This document shows positions 45,601 through 56,720 of a stretch of 64,000 nt of DNA, in pieces. Numbering within the stretch: position 1 is the first letter of the stretch; each line of letters begins with the position of its first letter. The stretch covers positions 4,526,001 through 4,590,000 of the forward strand of contig BSYQ01000001.1 of NCBI GenBank assembly GCA_030272585.1, given 5' to 3'. This DNA comes from Bryopsis sp. KO-2023. Lineage: Eukaryota; Chlorophyta; Ulvophyceae; Bryopsidales; Bryopsidaceae. The notes beneath the pieces were generated by a model. That model did no database searches. It was not told where the DNA came from and saw nothing but the letters and a program-made list of their open reading frames with translations. The translations under genes were made by a program, and so were the position numbers.

Positions 45601-47916
45601 AGCTTGGCAAGCGTGCACAACTCCTGCCTCAGCCAGCACAGTCAATGGCATGAAATCCACCCAATGTCCGATCGAGGTGAGCCCGGTCGACACGAGGTCT
45701 GCACATGCTGTGACGTTTTCGCTGTTCCCCAGTTTGCTTTGTTCCACACCTTGATGATAATATCGCTCCACGCTCTACAGGGGCAGGGGGAAAACCAGAT
45801 GTTTTTTTTATACTTTTTTTTTGCGAAGTCGTTTGCATTTTGGATCGACAGGGATGGAAAAAAAATCAAAATGCGATGCCGAAAAACATGCAAGACAGTG
45901 TTTTCCAAAATCATGTTTCTTCCCTTTACATGCTCACACGCATTGAGCATATTTGATTTTTTTCTTCATGCACTTTTAAACACAAACTCGATGAGATTTG
46001 CATTTTGTGCAGTTTTGGCGACAGGTAAACTCCAGCAGAAACGAGGAAAAAAAAAGAACTTGCCTTGGATAAAAATGCAACGGTTTTTGGTCCTATAATA
46101 CCGAGATTAGCTACCAATGATCGTTGCGCAATTTTCGCATCTAGTCTAGGTCCTGTGCAGACATCGCCCTCCTCCGTGGAATCTGTCCAAAAATATGTTT
46201 ATATATCAATTCATTTATTGTCAGGAAAAAAAAGAAGCAGCAAAATACGAAACACAGAAACTGACAGAAATTCACAATTTGATCAACATTCCACAATTTT
46301 TTAAAAAAAGGAAGAAGGTAGATGGAATGATAAGTGAAATCACAGCAGCAATTTCCCTGACCAAAAAAGGAAAGAAAAAAATGAAGGACTTTCGATCCAC
46401 TCACCTAGCTCTGTTGCTTGTGATGTTAAAACCTTCCCAACTTGGCACATGAGCCCAAACTGCAAGGAAAAAAAAAAAAAAAAACATCGATCAGCGCTTC
46501 CTTCCCCCACTCTTCATCATTCGGATTCTGTTTTCCCCTCGACCATCTCACCCAACCCAATGAACTTGCATTTCTATTTTTAGAAACCTCATTGATCTTA
46601 TAATTCTAGGCTACGATCCTTCGCTTCTTTGTAACTTATCCACATCGTTTTTTTATATGTATAAAAATTCTCCACGACAAAATCATAGTCTTGATGTTCA
46701 CTGCCACAAGTTTTCATAAACTCAAGTTCTGAGGGGTTTGTTTTTCTGCTTCCCCACCTGACGCGGTCCTTTCCCTCCAAATTCCAACACTTTACCCCAT
46801 CCAGCCACGAGACTCTGCTGCTCTTCCCGCGACAGCAGCAACCCACATAATTGACACACCGCAGCTCGGATGGGCGCACTCGGGCCGACATCTCCCGCTG
46901 CCAAGCAGAACAAAAAATAAATAAAGCCGTTTCGACTTCAGACTCTCCATCATTCAGTTCTTTTATCTTTCCTGAATTCGATGGACCCATGCCCAAAATA
47001 CCCAGTGTGTTATGAATGTGCCATTCCCGGTTTCGTTTTTCTGAGTTCTACATCTTGCCATGCAAGGAAATTAAGTTTGAAAAAAACCACCTAAGAATGG
47101 ATGTTTGCCCCCCCAAAGACAGCTTCCCTCGATTCACATTCTTTTCCAGCAAGTTTTTCAATCGTGATAAGGAAAAGCAGCCCGACGACGAACCAAACGA
47201 AAGACAAATAACCGTGCAGATTGAAAGTCCACGGGTCGACGCTTTTGGTGGCGAAAAAGATTGCTGCGCGCGTCACAGTGCGCGAGTTCGCAACAAACAG
47301 GCGCCCTCGTACGCTCATATCGCCCCTTCCCACATTCCGAACCTTTGGTCAAGCACTTCCAAGTGAACGTCGCCAAATCTTTTCGTTCCGCGTCCGTGCA
47401 CTCCTTCCATCTTTTTTTCACCACTTCGGAAAACAAGTTGTACCCAAACATCGCCACGTCGTCTTGCTTCTGTCGACATAGAACGCTCGCCACCCCGAGC
47501 GTGGTCCCGGTATTGCTTTCCTTGGCCTGTCGTGATTCGGGGTTGCGTTTCGAGAATTAAAAAAAGAAGGGAACGCACAGAAAACGTAAACGACGACGTA
47601 GCAGCATCCAAACACGAAAGGGGCAAACTCTTGATGTCGATATTTTAAGGAGGGTACAAACAAGGAAACCAAATCATACGCGCAGAAACGTAGAGCTTTT
47701 CGCAGAGGACTTCGCTTCATCATACAAACTTGGTCGACCGGAGGGAAATTGGCATAACGGTTGGGAAAGAAATACTCGCGAAAAATAAATCCCCACGCAC
47801 ACCTTGGTGAGGAGGACATGGGCTTGCTTCTTGTGCTGCTGTGTCGAACCAGGATTCCCGAGAACCTGGACAGCTTCGAGAACCACCTCAGCGAAGTCCT
47901 TCCCGTTGGGCAACAT
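39668..47916 (-). CDS. XPO5: Exportin-5 / HASTY-like nuclear export receptor
   Basis: About 20 exons: 47803-47916, 47343-47469, 46758-46897, 46405-46459, 46064-46182, 45550-45774, 45106-45333, 44541-44684, 43938-44217, 43692-43801, 43062-43451, 42456 to about 42665, 42052-42289, 41508-41698, 41175-41324, 40940-41065, about 40598-40879, 40261-40410, 39990-40053, 39668-39784; roughly 1150 residues. Helical HEAT-like repeats run throughout. Segments that fit exportin-5 in order are DDVAMFGYNLFSEVVKKRW near the N-terminus, STGLTSI-GHWVDF, EVVVGAKCGQIAMSRL, ASLSFWHWAL, and DNFIIHFDMVDFREKYNAQV. These receptors export microRNA precursors, tRNA or proteins with RanGTP; in plants the relative is HASTY. 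The assignment rests on remembered family patterns, so another exportin of the same group is possible. Three joints are uncertain: the 45106 donor is weak (GTTGCA), the 42665 acceptor is unclear, and a poly-G run covers the donor near 40590. One intron starts with GC (46062-46063). Confidence 0.8.
44827..44962. repeat. AAAT then AAAAT microsatellite
   Basis: A tetranucleotide AAAT run changes into about nineteen copies of the pentanucleotide AAAAT. It lies in an exportin intron between the exons ending at 44684 and starting at 45106. Confidence 0.95.
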
Positions 47917-47946
47917 CGAGATTGCGCGCGAAACAAGTGAGGGGGT

Positions 47947-48862
47947 TCAGCGGAACAGCAACTGCTTGGCTGCCGAGGAATGGTGCCCTGGGGCTATCCG
48001 GCTGCTCTCCCAACAGGAAACGCCAGAAACAGCTGCGCTCGCATGACGTACATGGAAGGATCCGTGTCGTGATAAACGCACACGTTTTTCTCATTCAATC
48101 TGTTCGTTTGGGAAGCTGGTGTCAGATGTTTGCGACACTCACCAACAGTTGGTGGTTGCAGTTCAGCCCTCGAGTGGTGAAGATTGTTGGGTAGCATGGA
48201 ATCAATCTGGTTGCTTACACTGGTGCCCCCAGTTTCCTTTTGTATCTGAACTTTAGGTTAAAAATCCTATTGGTGTTTTTAATTTTTTTTGTTTTTCCAT
48301 TTTGTGAGCCTCAGGACAAACTCTTCAGAAAATCGTTACTCAGGTGATGGTCGCTTTTGCTGCCTGAGGCAAGATCTCCCACGAGGTCGAGAGCTATCCA
48401 TAAAAATAAGAGGGTGTGGCTCCCAGGATTCACCAACAGACCACTGAATTCGAGCATACTCCTGTGATTGATTGTATGAACAACTTGAGTTGAACTCCTA
48501 CTCACAATGCAACTCTTGAAGTGTTTCTGTAGCTTTCGAAAGCGCGGACGTGCACAGAGGATTGCTTCAGTCTGTGGTTCGGCAATGGGTGATGTAGCTG
48601 CGACGCATTTTTGCCCATACTCGCAGAGGACCTTCTCTCACAAGAAGAGTAGTGTGGGCGCAGTGCGTCTCGCCTTACTCAAACGCACCAGTTTCGAAAA
48701 GTAGGGAGAGGAGGGTCGTCGCTTGATTGTCTTTCGGGCTCTTCCAGCTCGGTATCGCTGGCACTTCTAAAAAACCGGTTCTTGTAGAAGTAGATAGTTC
48801 GCTGTATCAACAAGTGTAGACATCGACAACGACTGGCGGAGACGGATCTGCTCTGGTTCCAT
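47947..48862 (-). CDS. Candidate small multi-exon gene just upstream of exportin
   Basis: Possible exons, minus strand: an ATG at 48862 opening MEPEQIRLRQSLSMSTLVDT; an exon near 48500-48630 reading LCEYGQKCVAATSPIAEPQT then EAILCARPRFRKLQKHFKSC, ending at a good GTGAGT donor in phase 0; an exon near 48140-48210 reading IDSMLPNNLHHSRAELQPPT, starting after CAG in phase 0 and ending at GTGAGT; and a last frame ending SSAAKQLLFR at a stop 47947-47949. The codon use and matching phases look genuine, yet the first donor (GTTTTT) is poor, and no family is recognised. The stop lies only about 30 bases before the exportin start. It may be a real small gene or alternative upstream exons. Confidence 0.35.
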
Positions 48863-49182
48863 AGAAAAAGCCGACAGAAAAACCGTCGCCTGAAAACTTC
48901 CACCCGGTGTGTTAAAAGAGGGGGCGACAGCCTAGCCGGCCACATAATGCGACGAAACGGAAGTGAAACCAAGAACCCACAAACAAACAAAAAGGCAACA
49001 AGATGCAAGACAAACATACAAACATCCACTCGCCTAGTGAGTTCTACCTCATACCTCGTACTTTACAAATTTTGAAACTTCTCTCCCTAGTGGCAACCCT
49101 TTTAACCGTCACACCCAACACAAAAGACATGGAAAAACGAAACTCCTCCTTTACGTTTTTGAACATAAGGGGAATAAAAAAA

Positions 49183-49247
49183 AGGCGAGGCCGGAATCGA
49201 ACCGACCAGATTTCCAAACCGCCTCCCGAGTCCAACGGGCTTCTCCT
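49183..49247 (-). ncRNA. Degenerate tRNA-like unit, Ser(GGA)-like
   Basis: Read on the minus strand, a D-arm with stem CCCG/CGGG and a GG-bearing loop is followed by a loop TTGGAAA carrying a GGA anticodon, then a T-arm with stem GTCGG/CCGGC and loop TTCGATT. The B box GGTTCGATTCC fits the Pol III consensus exactly and eight T follow the 3' end directly, like a Pol III terminator. The acceptor stem has two mismatches of seven, the anticodon stem only three pairs of five, and the long arm of tRNA-Ser is missing, so it is probably a pseudogene or a tRNA-derived SINE head. Confidence 0.35.
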
Positions 49248-49570
49248 AGAAAACAAAACAACAAAAAAAAAGTTAAAAAAAATCAAAAAAGTCAAGGATC
49301 GGATCTCGAAAGCCGGAACTTTCTCGATCCGATCCACAGACCGATTCACATATGACTTTTGGACTATTTTAAGGTTCACTTGTTAGCATCAACAAATCTC
49401 AACCTGACATGTTGCTTCTTTTCATTCGGACTTGTTAAGTTCGTTGATGCAACCTCTTCTGTTGACTGTTCATGGTGGCAGACTGCAACCACCTATATCA
49501 TCCATCATCCTATCCAAAATTGGTAAAAGGATGATAACTCACGAGGGCGTCGACCATGCACCACAGTAGG

Positions 49571-49632
49571 ACTCAGGGAACGGAGCGAAAAAAAAGAAGT
49601 CGCTTAAGGCGACTTAGGGACTGAGTTTTTTT
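49571..49632 (+). ncRNA. Nested hairpin followed by a T-run
   Basis: Outer arms ACTCAG (49571-49576) and CTGAGT (49621-49626) enclose a second stem AAGTCGC/GCGACTT (49597-49603 and 49609-49615) with a TTAAG loop. Seven T run from 49626. This is the shape of a short Pol III-type transcript or a terminator-like hairpin. No known RNA family is recognised. Confidence 0.2.
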
Positions 49633-50431
49633 AGGAGTTTAGGGCTTTCTGAAAGCAAACTTTGCGAGTGTTTATGTGCATGTTCTATTGACGTCTGTTT
49701 GGAGGAGACAGTCCTTCCTTGTTTCCTTGACCACATTTCTATCATCTCTTTTGTTGTGGCTTTATTTAGTAGGGTCACCCTGAGATCCAAGTAACTGGCA
49801 AAAGTTACTCTGATTTTACGCCTGACTGGCTGGTGTGTATCCAGAACATATATCAGCTTTGTATTGTTCAGATTATCCAGAACTCATGCGAGTTATTTTT
49901 GGTTGTAAAAAATGGGTAAAAATTATGGATACTGGAGTAACTCAGAGGCTCAATATTAGAACTGATGGTTTTGCAGTGAAAAGCAATGCAGTATTTTCAG
50001 ATACATTTATAGCTATGTTACCAGCTTCCAAATGTGTTTCTTTTTGTGATATGTTGCAGCATTTCTTTAAATATTGGACAAAATGTTTGCACGGTTTTTT
50101 TCTGTGTGTTAATCGCAACATTTAACTGCTTTTCTCTTTAGTGAACACTAAAACATTTTGATTTTCTCTATTATCCTATTTCGATTGCCTCCATCCTGAT
50201 ATTTCACTATTTATCAAGAAAGACCTATGTACTGCCAATTCTGCGGCGGCAGTAAATAGTCAATTGTTCCAAAAATGAACTCCTTGTTTTATGAAAGTTA
50301 TTTTCAGTCTCTCAACTGGAAAAAAAAATAGCTATTTCTCCTGAAGGTTGAAAACTTTAACTAATAGTGGTTGATCAGAATGATGCACTCTGAGTAGATT
50401 GCATTTTTTTTTTTGTGTTGTGATGCATCAC

Positions 50432-50451
50432 ACCTTACCATATGGTAAGGT
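50432..50451. repeat. 20-bp perfect palindrome
   Basis: The arm accttaccat is followed directly by its exact reverse complement. Pairing nearly continues outwards as CACA/TGTG with one extra T. No protein site is recognised. Confidence 0.8.
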
Positions 50452-50629
50452 TGTGATTCTAAGAAAATGTCCGGAGGTACCTGCAAAGACCCAATACATA
50501 ATAAAATTACAATGGAAATGAGACACAACCATCACACAATCGACCAATGAATGTGATCACTCATACAGCCAAGGCAGGTTGAGGGCTGTTTCTGCAGGGA
50601 TGGTGCTCTTTGTTGTGTGAAAATAAAAA

Positions 50630-50702
50630 TGTGGAGAGTAGGATTCGTACCCCCGCCGAATCGTAATCCTAGTCGCGACGATCCACTCTACGGACCCGGT
50701 CA
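50630..50702 (-). ncRNA. Second, weaker tRNA-like sequence
   Basis: On the minus strand a B-box-like word GGTACGAATCC, one base off the consensus, is followed by a 3' strand TCTCCAC and then by T-rich sequence. A normal anticodon arm cannot be folded. Together with the unit at 49183-49247 it may belong to one tRNA-derived repeat family, because flanking words (ACCRATTC then CATATG then ACTT) are similar at both places. Confidence 0.2.
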
Positions 50703-52202
50703 GAATTATTGCTCCACGATCTATCCGAAAACCAATTCCATATGTAACTTCCTTCGAAAACCCCAAGACCTCTCAAACGCCACTTCCACGGTATCATCGG
50801 ATTCTTAAGCTTTCTCAGAGTTTTCTTCTTTTCTCTTTGTGGCCTTCTTTATCGAGCAGCCTTCATTCTTCTTTCGCTGCAGTCTGCCTGGTACCTTGTT
50901 TGCCGTGTTTCTACTTTATTTTTCGTTTTCTTTTCATGGATGCTGGCAGCTCTTTCTATCCAGAAATTTTCGCGGCTTTCCTTCCTTCCCGTTTGCTCAC
51001 ACTTTAGGTTTGGCTGATGCCCGGATATTCGTCAATTCAAAGTTAAAGTTGCAGGAAGTTGGCGTTTGCGCAAACGTGCTCTTTCACAAACCCTGTGTTT
51101 CAAGGGAAAAACAGAAAGGTTGAGAAAAAGGCAGCCGCCACCCTTGTCTTCCCTCGTCCACGAACTTGAGGTTGCTTTCAACGGGTTTGCTTTGAAGGAA
51201 TCGGAACAGGGATTCCCCCCCCCCCTGTTTTCTGGCTTTTCACAGTGCAACATCAAGCAACAATAGGGAGAACGGGGCTTCATGAAGCTCTCGTTGTTTT
51301 TCGATCCATTGAAAAAGGAGGGGCTGCCACAAAAAATTAGTTTGGAGGAATTTCCTCGAAAGTCAGTCTTCCAGTCTCGACATCTCAGCCTCAAATGGAG
51401 GCATTGCAGCCCAGACTTGATCAGATGAGTGCGGGGCAGAACGTGGGTCTGGCTGGAAGACCAGACCGGCGGCGGAGTCAGTTTGTTCGGATTTTGCTCT
51501 GGTTCGGTGTTCACTGTGTGGACACAAGCTTGTGCTGTTGGTTGAATTGGATAGCAACAAAAGGAAGAGGGGAGGGGAGGAAGACGTTTCTTTTCTGGTG
51601 CTGGGAGTTGTGCCAGTTGGTTCATGTATATTGAAATATGTGCATCAAAAATTCACTGAATTTGGGTGAGTGGATATTTGTCACGCGCGCTGATGCGCCG
51701 ACAACATCTCGGGATTTGGTAAGTCTTAAGACTCCATGGTACAATGCAGGATCTTCACCTAGAGGATATCTCTTAGGCAGAAACTTGCTATGCAGTGATG
51801 GGTGTTGAAGCGATTCGAAAAATCAAGAGGGCACCGATTGGCTGCTGTTGTCATATTACACATGCAAACAAACACCTCCTCCACTTCCACCACAACTCAG
51901 CTCACAATGGCAAGAAACTGCAAGCAAAGTTGGTTCCATTAAGGACTCCAATCCTCCGTTCAGATGATAATCAACCCCAAAGTACTGGCGACAAAACCAA
52001 AAACATCTTCTTTCTCTTTTTCTGTCTCCGGTTGGGGGATAGGATGTCTTTTTCATGAATATGTTTTTTTAAAATGTGAATTTGGATTTTTTTTTTTTGG
52101 TTGACATGACTGAGAACTTTTTTTTTTTTCGGTGTAATATGTTGAGAAGGAGAGCACCACTGCTCGATCCAATGAAAACGGAAGCAACTCCTGTGAAATT
52201 CT

Positions 52203-55200
52203 TCAGTCAGAATCGGAGGAGTCGTCAGAGTCTGACGAATCTGAGCTGTCAGAGCTTGAGTCCTGCAACACATGGGACAAGGAAGTGAGATCAAAATAAA
52301 AACACCCCCACAAAAAAACTCGCTGGAAACTAAAAATCAACCCACTTCAGGGAAGGATCATCATACATATATAAAAAAAACATATTTTCAAGAAAAAGGT
52401 TTCCATGAATCTAGTTTTCCCAATTAAATTGAATTAATTACTACTATTTTTAAAGAAAGAAAAAATCATGAGTTAACGAATGGTGCAACATCTCCATGAA
52501 TCTCTACCTTGTTGACGAAGACACCACTATCGTTGTCCTTCAATTTCTGGGTTTTCATGAATGCTGCCAATTTCCACAGCGTTTTGTTGCTGAGCTCCCC
52601 GATGTCCAGCTCCACATCTTCTCCTTCCTTGTAATCGAATCCACTGCTTTCCCGGAGAATCCTGATCACATCTGCAAATGAAAGCATTCACACACTCACT
52701 CCTCCTGCCCTTCCAGAATCATTCCGTAGATGTCCATCATTTTCAACACAGAAAATTCCACCTGTCTAATCAGGAAAGCCTGACTCATTAAAAATGCATT
52801 TCACTATCTGGTCGAAACTCTACACACACACCCTTGTTGTGTCGATGAATGGGACACATGTAAAACTGAATTTCCACAAAGCATTTATTTTTTAGTATTA
52901 TTTCTTATTTTTCATGTGGTGAGGGTCCCACACAGCAGCTCCAAACGATTACAGAGTCGAGGCCAAGCAATGCGGTGAACATGATTTTACCATCTTAAAC
53001 ATATTGATTCCACAACATACCTTCCAGTACTTTTCCCTCCAATTGCCCAAGGCTTTTGACCAATCCCTCCATCATTTCCCTCGACATCGGCTTATCGTCA
53101 GGATCCCCTTCATCGACATGCCCCTTTGGTGGGGGAGGAGGCGGCGGAGCCGCTGGTTTCTTTCCAGCCAGAGTCTGACGAACGATACCACAATATAAAT
53201 ACCATATCTATAGATATACCTTCTTTTGCCTTGTGTTTTCATCCATGAAAAGAAGAGGCGGCAAAAGTCACCAGACAAATTTCCGCTTGAGTGAAATGCC
53301 TCAGAGCAACTTAAATTTGCCAAATCTGCACATGGCAGTCTCTCTACCTTGGTTGGTTTTCTGTTTTGAGTGGCTTTGCTGGCAGGGCCTGCCTTGTGTG
53401 AGGTGGTTTTCTCTGGTTTGACTTCGCTGGTGGGATCGTATTTCTTCGCAGCCACCCCTGCATTAGACCTCTTCATTCGAGGCTCCTCTGCCAGCCCAGA
53501 CATAGCCCAGTGATTCTCGAAGAAGAGCTCCCCCCGTCGACCCAACTTTTCGACAAAGTCCCCCTTTTTGTTGTAGAGGAAGCAATTTTTCCAAATCAAT
53601 CGCACGTCCTGCAAGGAGATAGTGTAGGATGGATGAGTTTCACCGCGAAGAACCCTATTGACCTCCATGAATCTCTGCTGGAAACTGGCCGATTATGATG
53701 GCCATACAATTGGAGGAGTGCCACCGGTGGACGCTAGGTCCTAGTTTATATGCTTTGGAAAAGATTAAAGGGACAACATGAACACACCGAGTCTTGTTCG
53801 GGGATGGCGTTTTCGGGACAGCCCCTGATTGCTGGATTCATGTCCACTTTTCGAAAATTCGAAACCAGCTTATGTGGTAGTTTAAGATTAGGACCAGGAA
53901 TTGATTTTGGATTTTGGATGTACAACTTTCTGGGATTTTCCTTCAAGCAAAATGGTGGTGATTATTCACATCACCACCTCACCAGCTTTTTCTCAATGTT
54001 TCTTTTTTTTCAATGGTTTTTTCTCTCACTGGCAGGGGGGGGGGAAAACTGGGTCAGATATTTTCTCTCCACAGTACAAAGACAGTGAACAGTGCCATCA
54101 AGCCACTCAGAAAGCTCTTGGAACAGCGAAATGACGCGTAGTTCAAAATCGCACTTACTTCGGCAAATTCCTTGGGTGCTGTGTAAGCGTTTTTTGCCAG
54201 CTTCTCTTTGATGGTTGTCATATCCATCGGAGCTTTCACGATGTTGTAATAGTCGGGGACCTCCTTGGGGTCCACCGCGACGGTGAAAATACTGGCATGC
54301 TTGCCCAAGTCAGAGATCACCACTTCCAGGATTTCCTGGCATTTGCGAACGAACCCAGTGGGGTCATCGACTGGAGCTCCTGTACGGTCTGGAATACACA
54401 AGTGTTTTTCAGGACCATAAGAAGAAACGCTACAGAAAGAGTTAAGATGTATCTCCACACACACACACGCACAAAAAAAGAAAAAAAATAAAAACATCCC
54501 TTGCTATTTACATAAGCTTTTTTTCAGCAGCAGTTGCACACACACAGATTCTACCCTCTCAGCTAATTTGCTAGATTGTTTTACTTTCTTTTCCCGTTTC
54601 CTCCGATTGAGTTATTGTTTTTTTTTCTTTTCCCGTTTTCCCTGATTGAGTTATTGCTGACTAATACCCGCTGTCTATTGCTGCTTCTTCTTTCCCTTTT
54701 TTCCCCAAGCTGTGTGCTTCTATGTGCTTGCACTAAAATTACCTGAATCTGACTATTTTTCTGAACTATTTTTAGCTATATTCTTTTCCATCAGAAAAGA
54801 TCCTTTCAACCACTGCAGCTATTTCTTTCTTGCTTTCCACTGTAGCTATTTCTTTCTCTTTTTTCCCTGTAACTATTTCTTTCTTTCTTTTCGCTTGATA
54901 AAACAAAAGTCAGTTTTCCAGGCCGCTTAGGCAAAGATGTCTGGCAAGAGTCCCCCGACACAGAACGCCGATCCTCAGAAACTGCTCGACGGTCAGAAAC
55001 CGATGGCCTTTCCCTAAAAAGTGTCGGACAAAACGTTTCACTCTCAGACATATCCGAATCCGTCGAAGCGCACGAATCCCTCCTCCCTCTTTTCGGGTTT
55101 ATGTAAACCGGCCGCCCCACCCTTTTCCCGTGGACTTTGAAAACCACGCCAACGGTTTGCACATCCCCCCGACCGTCGGCACCGTAAGATTCAGCCAGCG

Positions 55201-55696
55201 TGTCAAAGTTATCGGCAGACACTTCGTCAAACTTTTCACAGGCAGAGGATTCACCCCCCGAGAAAACAACTGGTTCAAGTTGTTGTTGGGTTACCGAAAA
55301 GTTGCGAGACATCGTACCAGGGATCGACTCCTTGGTGCGCGAGCGCTTCTTCGGTGGGTGGGGTGCTGCTGCTGAGGCCTGGTGAAAACGAAAACAAGCG
55401 TGGTAAGCATCTGATTGTGCGGCGGACAGAGTGGTGGAAAAGACATCCTGGACATCGTCTCTCTCACGTACCGTAGGTTCAGCATCAGCCTTGCGCTTGA
55501 TCATTTTCGCTCGGCGGACGAGCTGCTGTAAGCGTGCGATCTCCGAGGTGGACACTCTTCCCGTCGCGTGCGCATCTTTGACCGAAAGCTTCACGACCCG
55601 TAGCGGACCGCTCTTGACTCCAAGTAAATCGGACCGTCCTATCAGCGCGCCGCTGTCCAGACGAAGTACCGTGCCTTTCTGCACACCGCTCGACAT
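52203..55696 (-). CDS. Bromodomain plus NET-domain protein (plant GTE / BET-like)
   Basis: Likely exons on the minus strand: an N-terminal exon from ATG 55694-55696 down to about 54900 with its donor unresolved, then 54159-54388, 53348-53608, 53021-53174, 52508-52671, 52203-52262, all in phase. The bromodomain reads KEVPDYYNIVKAPMDMTTIK, KEKLAKNAYTAPKEFAEDVR, LIWKNCFLYN, with the acetyl-lysine-binding Asn in KNCFLYN. A linker follows, then a NET (extra-terminal) domain (VIRILRESSGFDYKEG, VELDIGELSNKTLWKLAAFM) and an acidic Ser/Asp tail (DSSSDSSDSSDSDDSSDSD). Such proteins bind acetylated histones and recruit transcription regulators. The N-terminal exon has a basic segment (LVRRAKMIKRKADAEP). 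That it belongs to the same gene is inferred from strand, spacing and the lack of any other start. Confidence 0.85.
54585..54656. repeat. Imperfect tandem duplication, about 32-bp units
   Basis: The words 'tttcccgttt...ctgattgagttattg' occur twice about 39 bases apart with few changes. The repeat lies in the first, long intron of the bromodomain gene. Confidence 0.7.
54811..54892. repeat. Three tandem 28-bp units
   Basis: Three copies of a unit containing 'ctatttctttct' follow each other near the end of the first exon of the bromodomain gene. On the minus strand they would encode ERNSY repeats if translated. Confidence 0.7.
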
Positions 55697-55980
55697 CTTC
55701 TTTGCTTGTACCAACGCTTTCCTTTTTTTGCAGTCACTCAGTGTTTTTTTTCTCCACAGTTTCGTCCCAGAAGACACCAAAACCAAGTCGATGAGTGGTA
55801 ACAGAGAGAAGACCCCAAAACGGTTAAATCCCTCAACCGAAATCGAGTCGTGCACGAATGACTGATCCGACTGATCAGCCCTGGACGTGTACGGCCTTGC
55901 GCGCTTTCCTGTTGAGAATTCCATCCCCAGCCCGCAGCCAAACCCTTTCCAACTTCACAATCCAGCGCACCCCCTACACG
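55697..55980. promoter_or_regulatory. Short divergent promoter, bromodomain gene / plastid S17
   Basis: Only 284 bases separate the two start codons pointing away from each other, so the two promoters must share or overlap. An in-frame upstream ATG of S17 at 55858 lies inside this region. No motif was assigned. Confidence 0.55.
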
Positions 55981-56720
55981 ATGGCAGCTTTCACGAGCCA
56001 ATCCAGCAACTTGCGCGCCACCAGTTTCGTCGGTGGACCCTTGAGGGTGTCCGGCCCCAGCGCCGCTCGCGTGACTCGGGAGAGAGGCACCACCCCTGTC
56101 CGAATGGCTCAACAGCTGCAGGGGACCGTGGTGTCCACCAAAATGGAGAAGACCATCGTTGTATCCGTGTTGCGGTGAGAATGAAAGCTTGGGGAGCACC
56201 TAAAGGAGCAGAATAGTGGTAGCACACCTTGAACAATCCATTGTGCTCATCCAGCCAATTTTTTCCTGTCCCTGAGCAGTGAAAACTTGTTGGTGGCAAT
56301 TGTGTAATGGATGGTTTTTGTTTACACAAAGGAAAAGGGGGAAAAAAAATCATTTGCAGATTTCCGTCATATGCAAAGTCGAGCTGCTTTCCTTTTTTTT
56401 CGAAATGCCATCCTCCAGAAACAGATGTCTGACTTTAAAAAGCGCCACAGCCCCTTTGATCTTGGAGAGAATTTTTTTTTTTTAAAGACTGAAACTGAGA
56501 AAGTACTGGCTAGTTGTTCACTCGATCCTCATGTTGTGAATCTGGCAGGGAAGTCCCTCACCCTCAGTACACCAAGCGAGTCAGACAGACCAACAAATTC
56601 CTGGCCCATGACGAAGAGGAGACCGCCGAGGAAGGCGATTATGTCCGGATCGTGCCCACTCGACCCATCTCCAAGAGAAAAAGATTCGCTGTTGCAGAAA
56701 TCATCAGAAAGGCCTCCTAA
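55981..56720 (+). CDS. RPS17: Plastid 30S ribosomal protein S17 (nuclear-encoded)
   Basis: Two exons, 55981-56174 and 56549-56720, joined in phase, giving 121 residues. The first about 40 residues ([20 protein letters not shown] and onwards, ending near TPVRM) are rich in Ser, Thr and Arg, poor in acid residues and look like a chloroplast transit peptide. The mature part shows the S17 core: [59 protein letters not shown]17 binds 16S rRNA early in 30S assembly. In the green lineage this gene has moved from plastid to nucleus. An in-frame ATG at 55858 would add 41 residues; the downstream start is preferred because it gives a typical transit peptide. Confidence 0.93.

Larger units (their letters stand above)
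48863..52202. other. Gene-poor region with RNA-like and palindromic sequences
   Basis: About 3.3 kb without a supported protein gene between the exportin region and the 3' end of the bromodomain gene. It is locally AT-rich (49400-50600) and contains two tRNA-like units, one nested hairpin with a T-run and one palindrome, listed separately. A plus open frame at 49835-50125 (MYPEHISALYCSDYPEL...) shows no family. It looks like a landing area for small repeats. Confidence 0.45.

Noticed and set aside
49003-49386. Plus frame of 127 codons
   Set aside because: It overlaps the tRNA-like unit on the other strand and its Lys run is an A-tract; there is no protein signal.
49835-50125. Plus frame with a DTG triplet resembling an aspartic protease site
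   Set aside because: The surroundings do not fit a protease fold and no partner domains follow; a chance triplet is more likely.
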